From Fimenecus sp045593555 (lineage in GTDB: Bacteria; Bacillota; Clostridia; Oscillospirales; Acutalibacteraceae), in assembly GCA_045593555.1 (NCBI GenBank), contig JAZNWU010000024.1, positions 1-55,140 on the forward strand: 55,140 nt of DNA, read 5' to 3'. The first letter of the stretch is position 1. Each line of letters opens with the position of its first letter. Below, piece after piece: positions 26,916-34,302 of the stretch. Below the pieces are notes generated by a model. That model was not told the DNA's origin. It saw only the letters and a list, made by a program, of their open reading frames with translations, and did not search any database. The translations under genes and the position numbers were made by a program.

Positions 26916-27251
26916 TTAATCAAACACCACGCTTTTTCTTTTACCGTTTTTATTTTTTGGATATTCTCTTATCCTTAAAATATATTCACAATTCATAATA
27001 TCAGATACACCATTACGCTCAACCTCAATCCAGCCATCGTTGTATGAACGAATTATACCTGTAACCGATGATGAAGATGTACAAGTATAAATGATACATT
27101 CTTTACCAATAAATTTGTTAATCATTTCAGTCATGTTGAATTTACCCCTTTTTTTACGAAGATGTTTACGGACAATAATCAGATTATCTTGTCGCAACTG
27201 CATAAAAATTACAACAAATAATACTACATAGAGAAACCACATTGACTCCAT
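26916..27251 (-). CDS. Small membrane protein with Sm-like domain, unknown function
   Basis: The 111-residue product has an N-terminal hydrophobic helix (about 4-17) and a basic segment (VRKHLRKKRGK). A C-terminal domain of about 65 residues has an LSm/SH3-like beta pattern: FIGKECIIYT, then VTGIIRSYNDGWIEV, then NCEYILRIREYP. The latter resembles small Firmicutes proteins with an Hfq/Sm-like strand order (DUF6897-like, from memory). The RBS AGGAGGTGA is excellent, and a promoter lies at 27279-27307. It heads the run leading into GH27, addB and addA. The function is unknown. Confidence 0.7.
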   Translation of the reverse strand: MESMWFLYVVLFVVIFMQLRQDNLIIVRKHLRKKRGKFNMTEMINKFIGKECIIYTCTSSSSVTGIIRSYNDGWIEVERNGVSDIMNCEYILRIREYPKNKNGKRKSVVFD

Positions 27252-27278
27252 AAAATCACCTCCTAAATAATTAAGTAT

Positions 27279-27307
27279 ATTTTATCATTTTATATGTATT
27301 TTGTAAA
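27279..27307 (-). promoter_or_regulatory. Promoter for the Sm-like/GH27/addBA run
   Basis: On the minus strand TTTACA (27307-27302), a 17-base spacer and TAAAAT (27284-27279). Confidence 0.65.
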
Positions 27308-27373
27308 TATGAGAGTGTGTAAAATAACGGACAGAAATAATGCAAAAATAATTAAATAAAGAGTAAAAAGTTC

Positions 27374-27402
27374 TTGACAAAGGTAATCGGTTGTGCTAAA
27401 AT
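27374..27402 (+). promoter_or_regulatory. tRNA cluster promoter
   Basis: TTGACA at 27374-27379, a 17-base spacer and TAAAAT at 27397-27402, about 18 bases before tRNA-Gly. Confidence 0.85.
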
Positions 27403-27419
27403 AATCAAGCATTTGAAAT

Positions 27420-27493
27420 GCGGGTGTAGTTCAATGGTAGAATCCCAGCCTTCCAAGCTGGTCGTGTGGGTTCGATTCCCATCACCCGCTCCA
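27420..27493 (+). tRNA. tRNA-Gly (TCC)
   Basis: A complete cloverleaf with acceptor GCGGGTG/CACCCGC, anticodon TCC in the loop CTTCCAA, T-loop GGTTCGATTCC and an encoded CCA. Confidence 0.95.
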
Positions 27494-27570
27494 GCGCTGA
27501 TAGCTCAGTTGGATAGAGCATCTGCCTTCTAAGCAGAGGGTCGGGGGTTCGAATCCCTTTCAGCGTGCCA
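27494..27570 (+). tRNA. tRNA-Arg (TCT)
   Basis: Starts directly after tRNA-Gly. Acceptor GCGCTGA/TCAGCGT, with a G-U first pair. The anticodon stem TCTGC/GCAGA encloses CTTCTAA, giving anticodon TCT. CCA is encoded. Confidence 0.93.
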
Positions 27571-27615
27571 CAGCGCATAAAGTTAATATTTAGTCTATTG
27601 GCCTTTGTGCGCTGA
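27571..27615 (+). other. Stem-loop between tRNA-Arg and tRNA-His
   Basis: CAGCGCATAAAG at 27571-27582 pairs with CTTTGTGCGCTG near 27603-27614 (12 pairs, one wobble) over a 20-base loop. There is no U-tract. The arms resemble the tRNA-Arg acceptor end CAGCG. It may be a processing signal. Confidence 0.5.
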
Positions 27616-27622
27616 TATATAT

Positions 27623-27700
27623 GGTGGGTATAGCTTAGTTGGTTAAAGCGCCAGTTTGTGGCACTGGAGACCATCGGTTCGAATCCGATTATCCACCCCA
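27623..27700 (+). tRNA. tRNA-His (GTG)
   Basis: Acceptor GTGGGTA/TATCCAC, discriminator C and encoded CCA. An extra G at 27623 can pair with the discriminator C, the His-specific G-1 feature. The anticodon is GTG. Confidence 0.95.
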
Positions 27701-27707
27701 CTAAAAC

Positions 27708-27737
27708 AAAACTCCGCTAATTAAATGGCGGAGTTTT
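27708..27737 (+). terminator. Terminator after tRNA-His
   Basis: AAAACTCCGC at 27708-27717 pairs perfectly with GCGGAGTTTT at 27728-27737. The T-run is within the 3' arm. Confidence 0.7.
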
Positions 27738-27760
27738 GAGTATAAAGAACAATTTAATAT

Positions 27761-27835
27761 TGGGGTGTCGTCAAGCGGTAAGACACAGCACTTTGACTGC
27801 TGCATTCGTAGGTTCGAATCCTGCCACCCCAGCCA
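27761..27835 (+). tRNA. tRNA-Gln (TTG)
   Basis: Acceptor TGGGGTG/CACCCCA, discriminator G, encoded CCA, anticodon TTG in the loop CTTTGAC. Its 3' end is repeated exactly at 27992-28017. Confidence 0.95.
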
Positions 27836-27876
27836 AAATAACAGTTTTGACCTTTAGGTTGAAACTGTTATTTTAT
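27836..27876 (+). terminator. Terminator after tRNA-Gln
   Basis: AATAACAGTTT pairs with AAACTGTTATT and runs into TTATTTTG, immediately after the tRNA-Gln CCA. Confidence 0.75.
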
Positions 27877-27888
27877 TTTGATAGTAAA

Positions 27889-28000
27889 GGATTCGAACCT
27901 GTGAAGGTCTGAGCGTTAAGAAAACGATTCAGTGAATCGTTTTTAGCGAAGAGCACAATGCGAATCCCTCATTCGCATTGTGAGTCTATAATTCGAATCC
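27889..28000. repeat. 112-bp palindromic mini-element with T-loop-like ends
   Basis: The ends GGATTCGAA at 27889-27897 and TTCGAATCC at 27992-28000 are perfect 9-bp inverted repeats, and both equal the tRNA T-loop sequence. Inside are two perfect hairpins: AAAACGATTC/GAATCGTTTT (27921-27930, 27934-27943) and CACAATGCGAAT/ATTCGCATTGTG (27954-27965, 27971-27982). No reading frame is visible. It looks like a MITE-like or tRNA-associated repeat. Confidence 0.65.
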
Positions 28001-28014
28001 TGCCACCCCAGCCA
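27992..28014 (+). pseudogene. Duplicated 3' end of tRNA-Gln
   Basis: These 23 bases, from the T-loop through CCA, are identical to 27813-27835. The identity continues three bases further. No 5' part of a tRNA precedes it, so it is a tRNA fragment: either an att-like duplication or the relic of a second tRNA-Gln. Confidence 0.85.
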
Positions 28015-28047
28015 AAAAAGAGAAGCTTTTAAAAGCTTCTCTTTTTT
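28015..28047 (+). terminator. Terminator after the tRNA-Gln fragment
   Basis: A near-perfect palindrome, AAAAGAGAAGCTTTT joined to AAAAGCTTCTCTTTT, with a T6 run. It gives the fragment its own terminator, as a full tRNA gene would have. Confidence 0.8.
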
Positions 28048-28051
28048 ATCT

Positions 28052-28238
28052 AATCCGAAGGATTGGTATGTATTCGCCGTCTGGCGTATGTAATCAGCGA
28101 AGCTGTATGTCATCACCTTGGTGTATTTTCTTCGGATTGATTACATACCTTTCTGCGAAAGGATTACATCCACAACTTCGTTGTGATTACATTCCGTCTG
28201 CGACGTATTACATACAAGGCTTCGCCATGATTTAATAA
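28052..28238. repeat. Array of tiny hairpins separated by ATGTAAT/ATTACAT
   Basis: There is no gene here. Short perfect inverted repeats alternate with a fixed spacer: AATCC/GGATT, CGCC/GGCG, CAGC/GCTG, CACC/GGTG, CTTTC/GAAAG, CACAAC/GTTGTG, CGTC/GACG and GGC/GCC. The spacer reads ATGTAAT or ATGTCAT in the left half and ATTACAT in the right half. The array is thus itself an imperfect inverted repeat, centred near 28135. Confidence 0.65.
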
Positions 28239-28310
28239 TCCAATTTATTATTTTTCGTATATAATCGACAAGGCTCGTCAGAGTTTTTTCGATTTTACTT
28301 ATTATTTCTT

Positions 28311-28390
28311 AACTATTCACTTTTCACTATTTATAATTGGGATTTTTTGTCAAGTAATTAGTAATAGTTAATAGTGAAAAAGTGCTTTTT
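28311..28390. repeat. Long inverted repeat near the zupT 3' end
   Basis: CACTTTTCACTATT at 28318-28331 pairs with AATAGTGAAAAAGTG at 28370-28384 across a 38-base AT-rich loop. It may act as a terminator for the minus-strand zinc transporter gene, or be another intergenic repeat. No gene is seen here. Confidence 0.45.
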
Positions 28391-28462
28391 CAGTTAATTT
28401 CACTTTCTGTTTTAACAAAAAATTTCAAAAGTATCATACGATAATTATTTCATTATATTTTT

Positions 28463-29266
28463 TCACCCCAACATAACATCCAGCAACATCATAACTGCAA
28501 AGCCGAGGACTATGCCCATTGTTGCAAAATATGGTTGCACATCTTTGTTTTTTTGACATTCCGGTATTAACTCATGTACAGCAACCAATATCATAGCTCC
28601 TGCTGCAAAAGACAGCGCATAAGGCAGAATTGTTTCCACATATACAACAAGCAGTGCACCTACTACGCCTGCAATCGGTTCTACCATTCCCGAAGCCTGA
28701 CCTATAAAAAAACTCTTTTTTCTTGAATACCCTTCTCTTCTCAAGGGAACTGAAACTGCAGCACCCTCAGGAAAATTCTGTAATCCGATGCCAACAGCAA
28801 CAGAGACTGCACCCATTAAACTTTCCGTCGAATATCCACTATCCTGTAAAGCACCAAATGCAACTCCAACAGCTAAACCTTCAGGGATATTGTGAAGTGT
28901 AATAGAAAGAATCAACATAATTATACGATTCAATCGTTCATTATTCTTTTCTTTTACATTGCTTACATTTTTTCTTGCAAATGAAACAACTTTATCCGAC
29001 ATCCATATGAACAATGAGCCAAACAGAAAACCAATTGTTGCAACTAAGTATGCAGGTATATCAGATGATTTTTCTGCACGTTCTATTGCCGGTTGAAGTA
29101 AAGACCAGAAACTTGCTGCAATCATTACACCCGATGCGAAACCAAGCATAAAATTCAATAATTTTTGATTAGGCGATGTAAAAAAGACAACGCTTGCAGC
29201 ACCAAGTGCAGTTACCAACCATGTTCCAAGCGTTGCTATCAGCGCCATTATGACAAATGTATCCAT
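28463..29266 (-). CDS. ZIP family divalent metal transporter
   Basis: This ZIP-family transporter (GufA/ZupT-like) of the cytoplasmic membrane has 267 residues and about eight helices. The metal-binding helix motifs are LHNIPEGLAVGVAFGAL near 123-140 and LQNFPEGAAVSVPLRREG near 160-178. A short Lys/Asn-rich cytoplasmic loop (VSNVKEKNNERLNR) lies between helices 3 and 4. The likely substrate is Zn2+ or a related divalent metal. RBS AGGAGG is well placed. It is monocistronic: the clpE terminator lies upstream and repeats lie downstream. No Zur/Fur box was recognised. Confidence 0.93.
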   Translation of the reverse strand: MDTFVIMALIATLGTWLVTALGAASVVFFTSPNQKLLNFMLGFASGVMIAASFWSLLQPAIERAEKSSDIPAYLVATIGFLFGSLFIWMSDKVVSFARKNVSNVKEKNNERLNRIIMLILSITLHNIPEGLAVGVAFGALQDSGYSTESLMGAVSVAVGIGLQNFPEGAAVSVPLRREGYSRKKSFFIGQASGMVEPIAGVVGALLVVYVETILPYALSFAAGAMILVAVHELIPECQKNKDVQPYFATMGIVLGFAVMMLLDVMLG

Positions 29267-29307
29267 ATAGCACCTCCTGTATTCATTATATTCTCTGAAT
29301 ACTTTGA

Positions 29308-29342
29308 GGTGAAAAAAAGACAGTAGCCTGCTGGTTACTGTC
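29308..29342 (-). terminator. Terminator of the ruvC-to-clpE gene run
   Basis: GACAGTA/TACTGTC (29342-29336 with 29325-29319) is followed by seven U residues on the minus strand. Confidence 0.85.
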
Positions 29343-29350
29343 CTTTATTT

Positions 29351-31663
29351 TTATTCAAATGTTACTTGGATATTATTGTCTGTTGATGTAACAATGATTT
29401 TGTTCATCACAGTTCCCATATTATCAATCATAAGAGTTGAAACTTTGTCTTCAATACTTCTACGGATAACATTACGAAGGTCACGAGCACCTCTCACATT
29501 ACCGTCCATTTTTGAAACGATTGCCGATGGTGTATTATCATCGTAAACAAATTCAATTCCCTTATCTTTAAGAACTGTTTTCATTTCGTCCATCATAAGT
29601 ACTGCAATTTTCTTGTAATCTTCTTCATCGAGAGGATTGAAAACAACGATTTCATCAACTCGACCGATAAATTCAGGTCTTAAGAATTCATTAAGTGCTT
29701 TAAGGACTTTTTCTTTTGAAATATCCTTTGTGCTCTTGCCAAAGCCCAATGATGTTTCTGCTTTCTGACTACCTGCATTTGATGTCATAATGATAACAGT
29801 ATTGGCAAAGCTAACTGTTCTTCCATGAGCATCGTTTGTCTTACCTTCATCAAGAATCTGAAGAAGAATGTTCATTACATCAGGATGTGCTTTTTCAATT
29901 TCATCAAAGAGAATTATTGAATACGGCTTTCTTCTCACTTTTTCAGTAAGCTGACCTGCTTCGTCATAGCCAACATATCCCGGAGGTGAACCGATAAGAC
30001 GAGAAACTGAATGTTTCTCCATAAATTCGCTCATATCGAGACGAATGAGCGTTTCAGGAGTGTCAAAAAGTTCCATTGAAAGCTGTTTTACAAGTTCTGT
30101 TTTACCAACACCTGTTGGGCCTACAAAAATAAATGATGCAGGTCGTTTCTGAAGTGTCAACTGAATCCTGCTACGCTTAATTGCATTTGCAACGAGTGTT
30201 ACAGCTTCGTCCTGACCAATCACCTTTTCCATAAGTCTGTTTTCAAGACCTTTTAATCGGTTGACATCCCCTTCTACAACTTTTGTTGCAGGGATTCCTG
30301 TCCAAAGATTGATTACTTTTGCCAAGTCTTCTTCAGTTACATTATTATCCTTTGCTTTTTCCTGAAGTTCAGGTGCTTTACCTTCACATACTGCAAGTTC
30401 GCCTTTAGTTCTATACAAGTCTTCATATACAGGATTAAGGTCTTCATCCTTTTCAGGATTTGCAATTTTTTCTTCAAGCTCTTCAAGTTCCTTTTTGAGA
30501 ACTGCGATTTTCTTTTCGTTTATTTCATTCTCGCTGATAGCTTTATTACGAAGATTTGCACAAGTGCAAGCCTCGTCAAGCAAGTCGATAGCCTTATCAG
30601 GTAAAAATCTGTCAGTAATATATCTTTCTGAAAGAGTTACTGCCTTATATACAAGATTATCACTAATCTGCACACGGTGGAAAAGTTCATAATAGCCTTT
30701 AATACCGATAAGCATCTTATATGTGTCCTCGATTGATGGTTCTTCAACCTTGACAGGCTGGAAACGACGCTCAAGAGCAGCATCCTTTTCAATATGCTTA
30801 CGATACTCATTGAATGTTGTAGCACCGATAACCTGAATTTCGCCACGAGAAAGTGCAGGTTTTAAAATGTTTGCTGCATTCATTGAGCCTTCAGCATCAC
30901 CTGTACCAACAAGATTATGCACTTCATCAATAAAAAGAATAATATTACCTTCACTCTTTACTTCTTCAACAAGTCCCTTAATTCTGCTTTCAAACTGACC
31001 ACGGAACTGTGTTCCTGCCACAAGAGCAGTAAGGTCAAGTAAATGAATTTCCTTATCAACAAGCTTTGCAGGAACATTACCTTCTGCAATTCTCTGTGCA
31101 AGTCCTTCTGCAATAGCTGTTTTACCAACACCGGGCTCACCGATAAGACAAGGATTATTCTTTGTTCTACGACACAGAATCTGAACTGTTCTTGCTATTT
31201 CTGTATCTCTGCCGATGATTCTGTCAAGTTTTCCATCTCTTGCACGAGCAGTTAAATCAGTACAGTAAAGAGAAAGCATTTTTCTCTTATCATTCTTTGT
31301 CCCCTGCTTTTTCTTACCTTTTGGTGCAGTTTTCTTATCTCCATTAAGGTCTTTGATATTTTCTTCAGGAACATCCATTGGCATCATACCCATATTCTGC
31401 ATAAATGGGAATGTTGATGCACCACCTAGTTGAAAATCGTCACCCATACTCTCCATCATCTGTTCCATTTGCTCATTCATATCGTCAAGCTGGTCTTCTG
31501 TTATGCCCATATTGTCCATCATTTGTTTGATAGGGCCGATATTCATTTCCATGGCACATTTAATGCACAAACCCTCATTTGTGGTTTTTTCACCTTCCAT
31601 CTTTGTAATAAAGATTACGGCAGGTCTTTGTTTGCATCTGCTGCAAATCATATTTTTGTTCAT
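29351..31663 (-). CDS. clpE: ClpE-type AAA+ ATPase
   Basis: This Hsp100/Clp unfoldase has two AAA+ modules and 770 residues. The N-terminus is a four-Cys zinc finger (Cys7, Cys10, Cys33, Cys36) in place of the usual Clp N-domain, which is the ClpE hallmark. A Met-rich, acidic linker follows. D1 has Walker A GEPGVGKTAIAEG near 170 and Walker B FIDEVHNLVG. A coiled middle insert follows. D2 has GPTGVGKTELVKQ near 515 and FDEIEKAHPDVMNILLQILDEG. It probably feeds ClpP. It is the last gene of the long run, 14 bases after pgsA. No CtsR-type operator was recognised. Confidence 0.9.
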   Translation of the reverse strand: MNKNMICSRCKQRPAVIFITKMEGEKTTNEGLCIKCAMEMNIGPIKQMMDNMGITEDQLDDMNEQMEQMMESMGDDFQLGGASTFPFMQNMGMMPMDVPEENIKDLNGDKKTAPKGKKKQGTKNDKRKMLSLYCTDLTARARDGKLDRIIGRDTEIARTVQILCRRTKNNPCLIGEPGVGKTAIAEGLAQRIAEGNVPAKLVDKEIHLLDLTALVAGTQFRGQFESRIKGLVEEVKSEGNIILFIDEVHNLVGTGDAEGSMNAANILKPALSRGEIQVIGATTFNEYRKHIEKDAALERRFQPVKVEEPSIEDTYKMLIGIKGYYELFHRVQISDNLVYKAVTLSERYITDRFLPDKAIDLLDEACTCANLRNKAISENEINEKKIAVLKKELEELEEKIANPEKDEDLNPVYEDLYRTKGELAVCEGKAPELQEKAKDNNVTEEDLAKVINLWTGIPATKVVEGDVNRLKGLENRLMEKVIGQDEAVTLVANAIKRSRIQLTLQKRPASFIFVGPTGVGKTELVKQLSMELFDTPETLIRLDMSEFMEKHSVSRLIGSPPGYVGYDEAGQLTEKVRRKPYSIILFDEIEKAHPDVMNILLQILDEGKTNDAHGRTVSFANTVIIMTSNAGSQKAETSLGFGKSTKDISKEKVLKALNEFLRPEFIGRVDEIVVFNPLDEEDYKKIAVLMMDEMKTVLKDKGIEFVYDDNTPSAIVSKMDGNVRGARDLRNVIRRSIEDKVSTLMIDNMGTVMNKIIVTSTDNNIQVTFE

Positions 31664-31677
31664 TGCGTGTCCTCTTT

Positions 31678-32334
31678 TTACTTGTTTTTCTTTGAGTTTT
31701 CTTTTATCTGCTTAAGTGCACTTGGTAAATAGCTAAAGAATGCGACAAATGTCAAAATAACTGCTATTATAACAAGTATAAACATCAATGCTTCAGGAAT
31801 TGTATATTGTGGATAATACATACTGATTGCACCGATTTCAGGGCCAAATCCGATAATTACAACCATTACAGCATAGAAGATAAATGTTGCAAGTTTGCCC
31901 CATATTTCTGCTGCAACAGGACGAGTTCCAAGTGCAATAAGTACGATACTGCCTAAAATCATAATAATATCTTTTGCAATAAAGAGTAAGAATACCCAAG
32001 CAAAAGCCTGCATTGACTCACTTTGTGCTTCCCTGAATTTAAGGAAAAGAACTATTGCAAGTGCGAAAATTGTAAGCTTATCAGCCACAGGGTCAAGAAG
32101 TTTACCCAAATTAGATACCTGATTGAATTTACGAGCAATTTTTCCATCAACAGCATCAGATAAGCCTGAAATAAAGATTACAAATACTGACCACCAGATA
32201 TAGCCTTCATAATAAAGCACAGCGATTACCGGAATCAACAAAATTCTTATTACTGAAATTAAGTTTGGAACAGTCAGACAACCACTGAATATTTCTTTTA
32301 AGTTTTCTTTTAATGTTTTCTTTTCTTCACTCAT
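31678..32334 (-). CDS. pgsA: CDP-diacylglycerol-glycerol-3-phosphate 3-phosphatidyltransferase
   Basis: This integral membrane CDP-alcohol phosphatidyltransferase commits CDP-diacylglycerol to phosphatidylglycerol synthesis. The 218 residues include the signature DAVDGKIARKFNQVSNLGKL followed by LDPVADK, near residues 60-90. This matches the family pattern D-x2-D-G-x2-A-R-x8-G-x3-D-x3-D. Several further helices follow. The RBS is GGGAG. It lies 18 bases after cvpA and just before clpE. Confidence 0.94.
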   Translation of the reverse strand: MSEEKKTLKENLKEIFSGCLTVPNLISVIRILLIPVIAVLYYEGYIWWSVFVIFISGLSDAVDGKIARKFNQVSNLGKLLDPVADKLTIFALAIVLFLKFREAQSESMQAFAWVFLLFIAKDIIMILGSIVLIALGTRPVAAEIWGKLATFIFYAVMVVIIGFGPEIGAISMYYPQYTIPEALMFILVIIAVILTFVAFFSYLPSALKQIKENSKKNK

Positions 32335-32352
32335 AATAATTTACTCCCTGTT

Positions 32353-33063
32353 TTAAAAGATTTCTGTTAATGATTTGACAAATGGATTTATATTATCTAA
32401 AAGTCCTACAACATAAGAACCATTTACTGCTGTAGCAATTTCATTATCTCCACCTGCAAAGACAATCTGAAGAATTGTGCAAACGAAAATAATTACCATT
32501 ATGCCTTTACAAGCACCAAGTGTACCACCAAGCACTTTATTTACAGTACCAATAAGTGGCAGTTTGAAGAGTTTTGCTAATATTTGTGCAAGCCACTTAA
32601 GCACAAACAGCAACAATGCCGCAAGTAAAACAAAGAAAATTGCTGTTAAAGCAGCTACAACAATAGGTTGTGCGACTTTATTAACAAGCTCCGTTGCAAG
32701 ATTTTCTGCTGAAAAATTTTCAGAAGTGATTTTCTCCCTTACTTCTTCAACCTCAATTCCGACAGATGATGCAAAAGTAACCATAAAATCTGGAATTGCA
32801 TCAAGAACCATTTCAGCCTGTTCTGTTGATGATGAAATATTAAGATTATCGTCAATCTGTGTTTCTACTGTTTCAATAAGACTTTCTTCAACAATACCAT
32901 CGTAAGCTGCTTGAGCCACAACAGGACTGAACTGGTATGATAATGCCAAAGCAACAATAACTGCAATAAGTTCAAACAAGGAAAGCATAAAGCCTTTTTT
33001 TGCTGCTGTAAAAACAAACGCAACAAAAATTGTCAATAAAATTACATCTAAAATAATACTCAT
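32353..33063 (-). CDS. CvpA family membrane protein
   Basis: This CvpA (colicin V production)-type membrane protein has 236 residues. It has about four helices: two at the N-terminus (VILLTIFVAFVFTAA, then a helix near 28-48) and two in the second half (near 140-165 and 180-205). An extracytoplasmic loop of about 85 residues lies between them. Glycines and small residues line the second helix pair (GTVNKVLGGTLGACKG). The family is widely conserved, but its molecular role in Firmicutes is not settled. The RBS is AGAGGTGA. It is cotranscribed with the DUF5711 gene and pgsA. Confidence 0.88.
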   Translation of the reverse strand: MSIILDVILLTIFVAFVFTAAKKGFMLSLFELIAVIVALALSYQFSPVVAQAAYDGIVEESLIETVETQIDDNLNISSSTEQAEMVLDAIPDFMVTFASSVGIEVEEVREKITSENFSAENLATELVNKVAQPIVVAALTAIFFVLLAALLLFVLKWLAQILAKLFKLPLIGTVNKVLGGTLGACKGIMVIIFVCTILQIVFAGGDNEIATAVNGSYVVGLLDNINPFVKSLTEIF

Positions 33064-33078
33064 TTTGTCACCTCTGAA

Positions 33079-34296
33079 TTATTTTTCATTATCAGTTACG
33101 GATGAAAACTGTTCAATTTTATCCGCTGAATAAACATAAGTATTTCTGCCTGAAATCATAACCTTTTCTGCGTCTGTATTTACATTTGCAGAACCACACA
33201 TTTTACCTTTATTGTTAAAAATCTGTACATTTTCATCAGTAAGAACTCCTGTATATTTACCATCGGTTGAAACCGATTTGATAAGCCCATCGATTTCCTG
33301 TGTAAAGAGTTCTGAACCTGATTTGTTATATACCTTTATGATTTTCTGTGTTGTACTTGAATACTTTGAAAGAACAAGTACTGCAGTATTATTGTCCGAA
33401 ATATAAAGCTTATATGGTGTATTGACTGAAACATCAATATTTTCCTTAACCTTATCACCTTTTATAACCTGACAGATATTATTGCCAAAAACAAAGAGTG
33501 TTTCGTTTGAGAGGAATTGAACAGAAGAAACTGCACTATCCATATATTCAAAAGATGCTTTAGGTTCTGTATCATTCTTTTTGAATATATATACCTTTGA
33601 ATAAACCGAACCATTGTCAACACCAAGAACTGTTACAGCAAAAAGCTTTCCATTATCAGAAACATCACAAGAAATAATATTTTCTTTAGCACATTTCCAT
33701 ACAAATATTTCTTCTTCCTTTGTGTTATATACGGTCAACATACTCTGAGCATCTTTTGCTCTTGAAGCAATCGCCACGGTACCATCCTTACCCATAGCAC
33801 CTGTCAAAATTATATAATCAAGTTCTTTTTCATAAAGAACTCTTGTTTTTGACTGAACTCTGAAGTGTTTTGCACCTACATCATATATCAATGCTCTGCC
33901 ACTATTACAGCTCATTACAGGATGGTCATATGTATGTGGAGTATTTGAAATTTCCTTTGCTGTTGAATCAAGAACCTTTACAGTATCATCATACACAAGT
34001 ATCAAATCTGAATTTGTGACACCTGCATCACTTATTTCTATGCCGTTCATTCTGTAAGGATAACCATCACCTGAACCTATACCTGCAACTGCAGTTCGTA
34101 TATGGTCACTGATTGTAGAGAAAGTTACACCACCAAATTGACCTGCTGCAAGAATAATAAGCAACAACACAACAAGGATAATTGCAAGAAGTTTCAGCGT
34201 TTTTGCATTTTTTACGCTTATTGATAATGTTTTTTTCTTTCTTTTTACAGGTTTTCTTACTGGTCTTTTATTTTTTTCTTCCACCCTATTCACCAC
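33079..34296 (-). CDS. DUF5711-type membrane-anchored beta-propeller-like protein
   Basis: The 405-residue product has a very basic N-terminus (KNKRPVRKPVKRKKK), one membrane helix near 33-50, and a large extracytoplasmic domain. That domain is made of repeated beta-strand blades, for example LILVYDDTVKVLDSTAKEI and AFVTVLGV-like segments. It resembles the DUF5711 family found in clostridia. The function is unknown. The start is uncertain: the first codon is GTG at 34296, six bases after truA, and a second GTG lies four codons on. It sits between truA and cvpA in the long run. Confidence 0.75.
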   Translation of the reverse strand: MVNRVEEKNKRPVRKPVKRKKKTLSISVKNAKTLKLLAIILVVLLLIILAAGQFGGVTFSTISDHIRTAVAGIGSGDGYPYRMNGIEISDAGVTNSDLILVYDDTVKVLDSTAKEISNTPHTYDHPVMSCNSGRALIYDVGAKHFRVQSKTRVLYEKELDYIILTGAMGKDGTVAIASRAKDAQSMLTVYNTKEEEIFVWKCAKENIISCDVSDNGKLFAVTVLGVDNGSVYSKVYIFKKNDTEPKASFEYMDSAVSSVQFLSNETLFVFGNNICQVIKGDKVKENIDVSVNTPYKLYISDNNTAVLVLSKYSSTTQKIIKVYNKSGSELFTQEIDGLIKSVSTDGKYTGVLTDENVQIFNNKGKMCGSANVNTDAEKVMISGRNTYVYSADKIEQFSSVTDNEK

Positions 34297-34302
34297 ACAA
34301 TT

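Noticed and set aside
27405..27701. 98-codon minus-strand reading frame with GIRTPDPLLRRQ-like sequence
   Set aside because: It is antisense to tRNA-Gly, -Arg and -His. Such frames are a well-known artefact of tRNA clusters.
27761..28047. Integrative element or genomic island bounded by the tRNA-Gln duplication
   Set aside because: Only 179 bp separate the repeats, and no integrase or cargo gene is present. At most it is a scar or mini-element.
28048..28260. Possible CRISPR array from regularly recurring ATTACAT/ATGTAAT
   Set aside because: The recurring unit is only 7-8 bases, reverses orientation, and the intervals are palindromes, not unique spacers. No cas genes are present.
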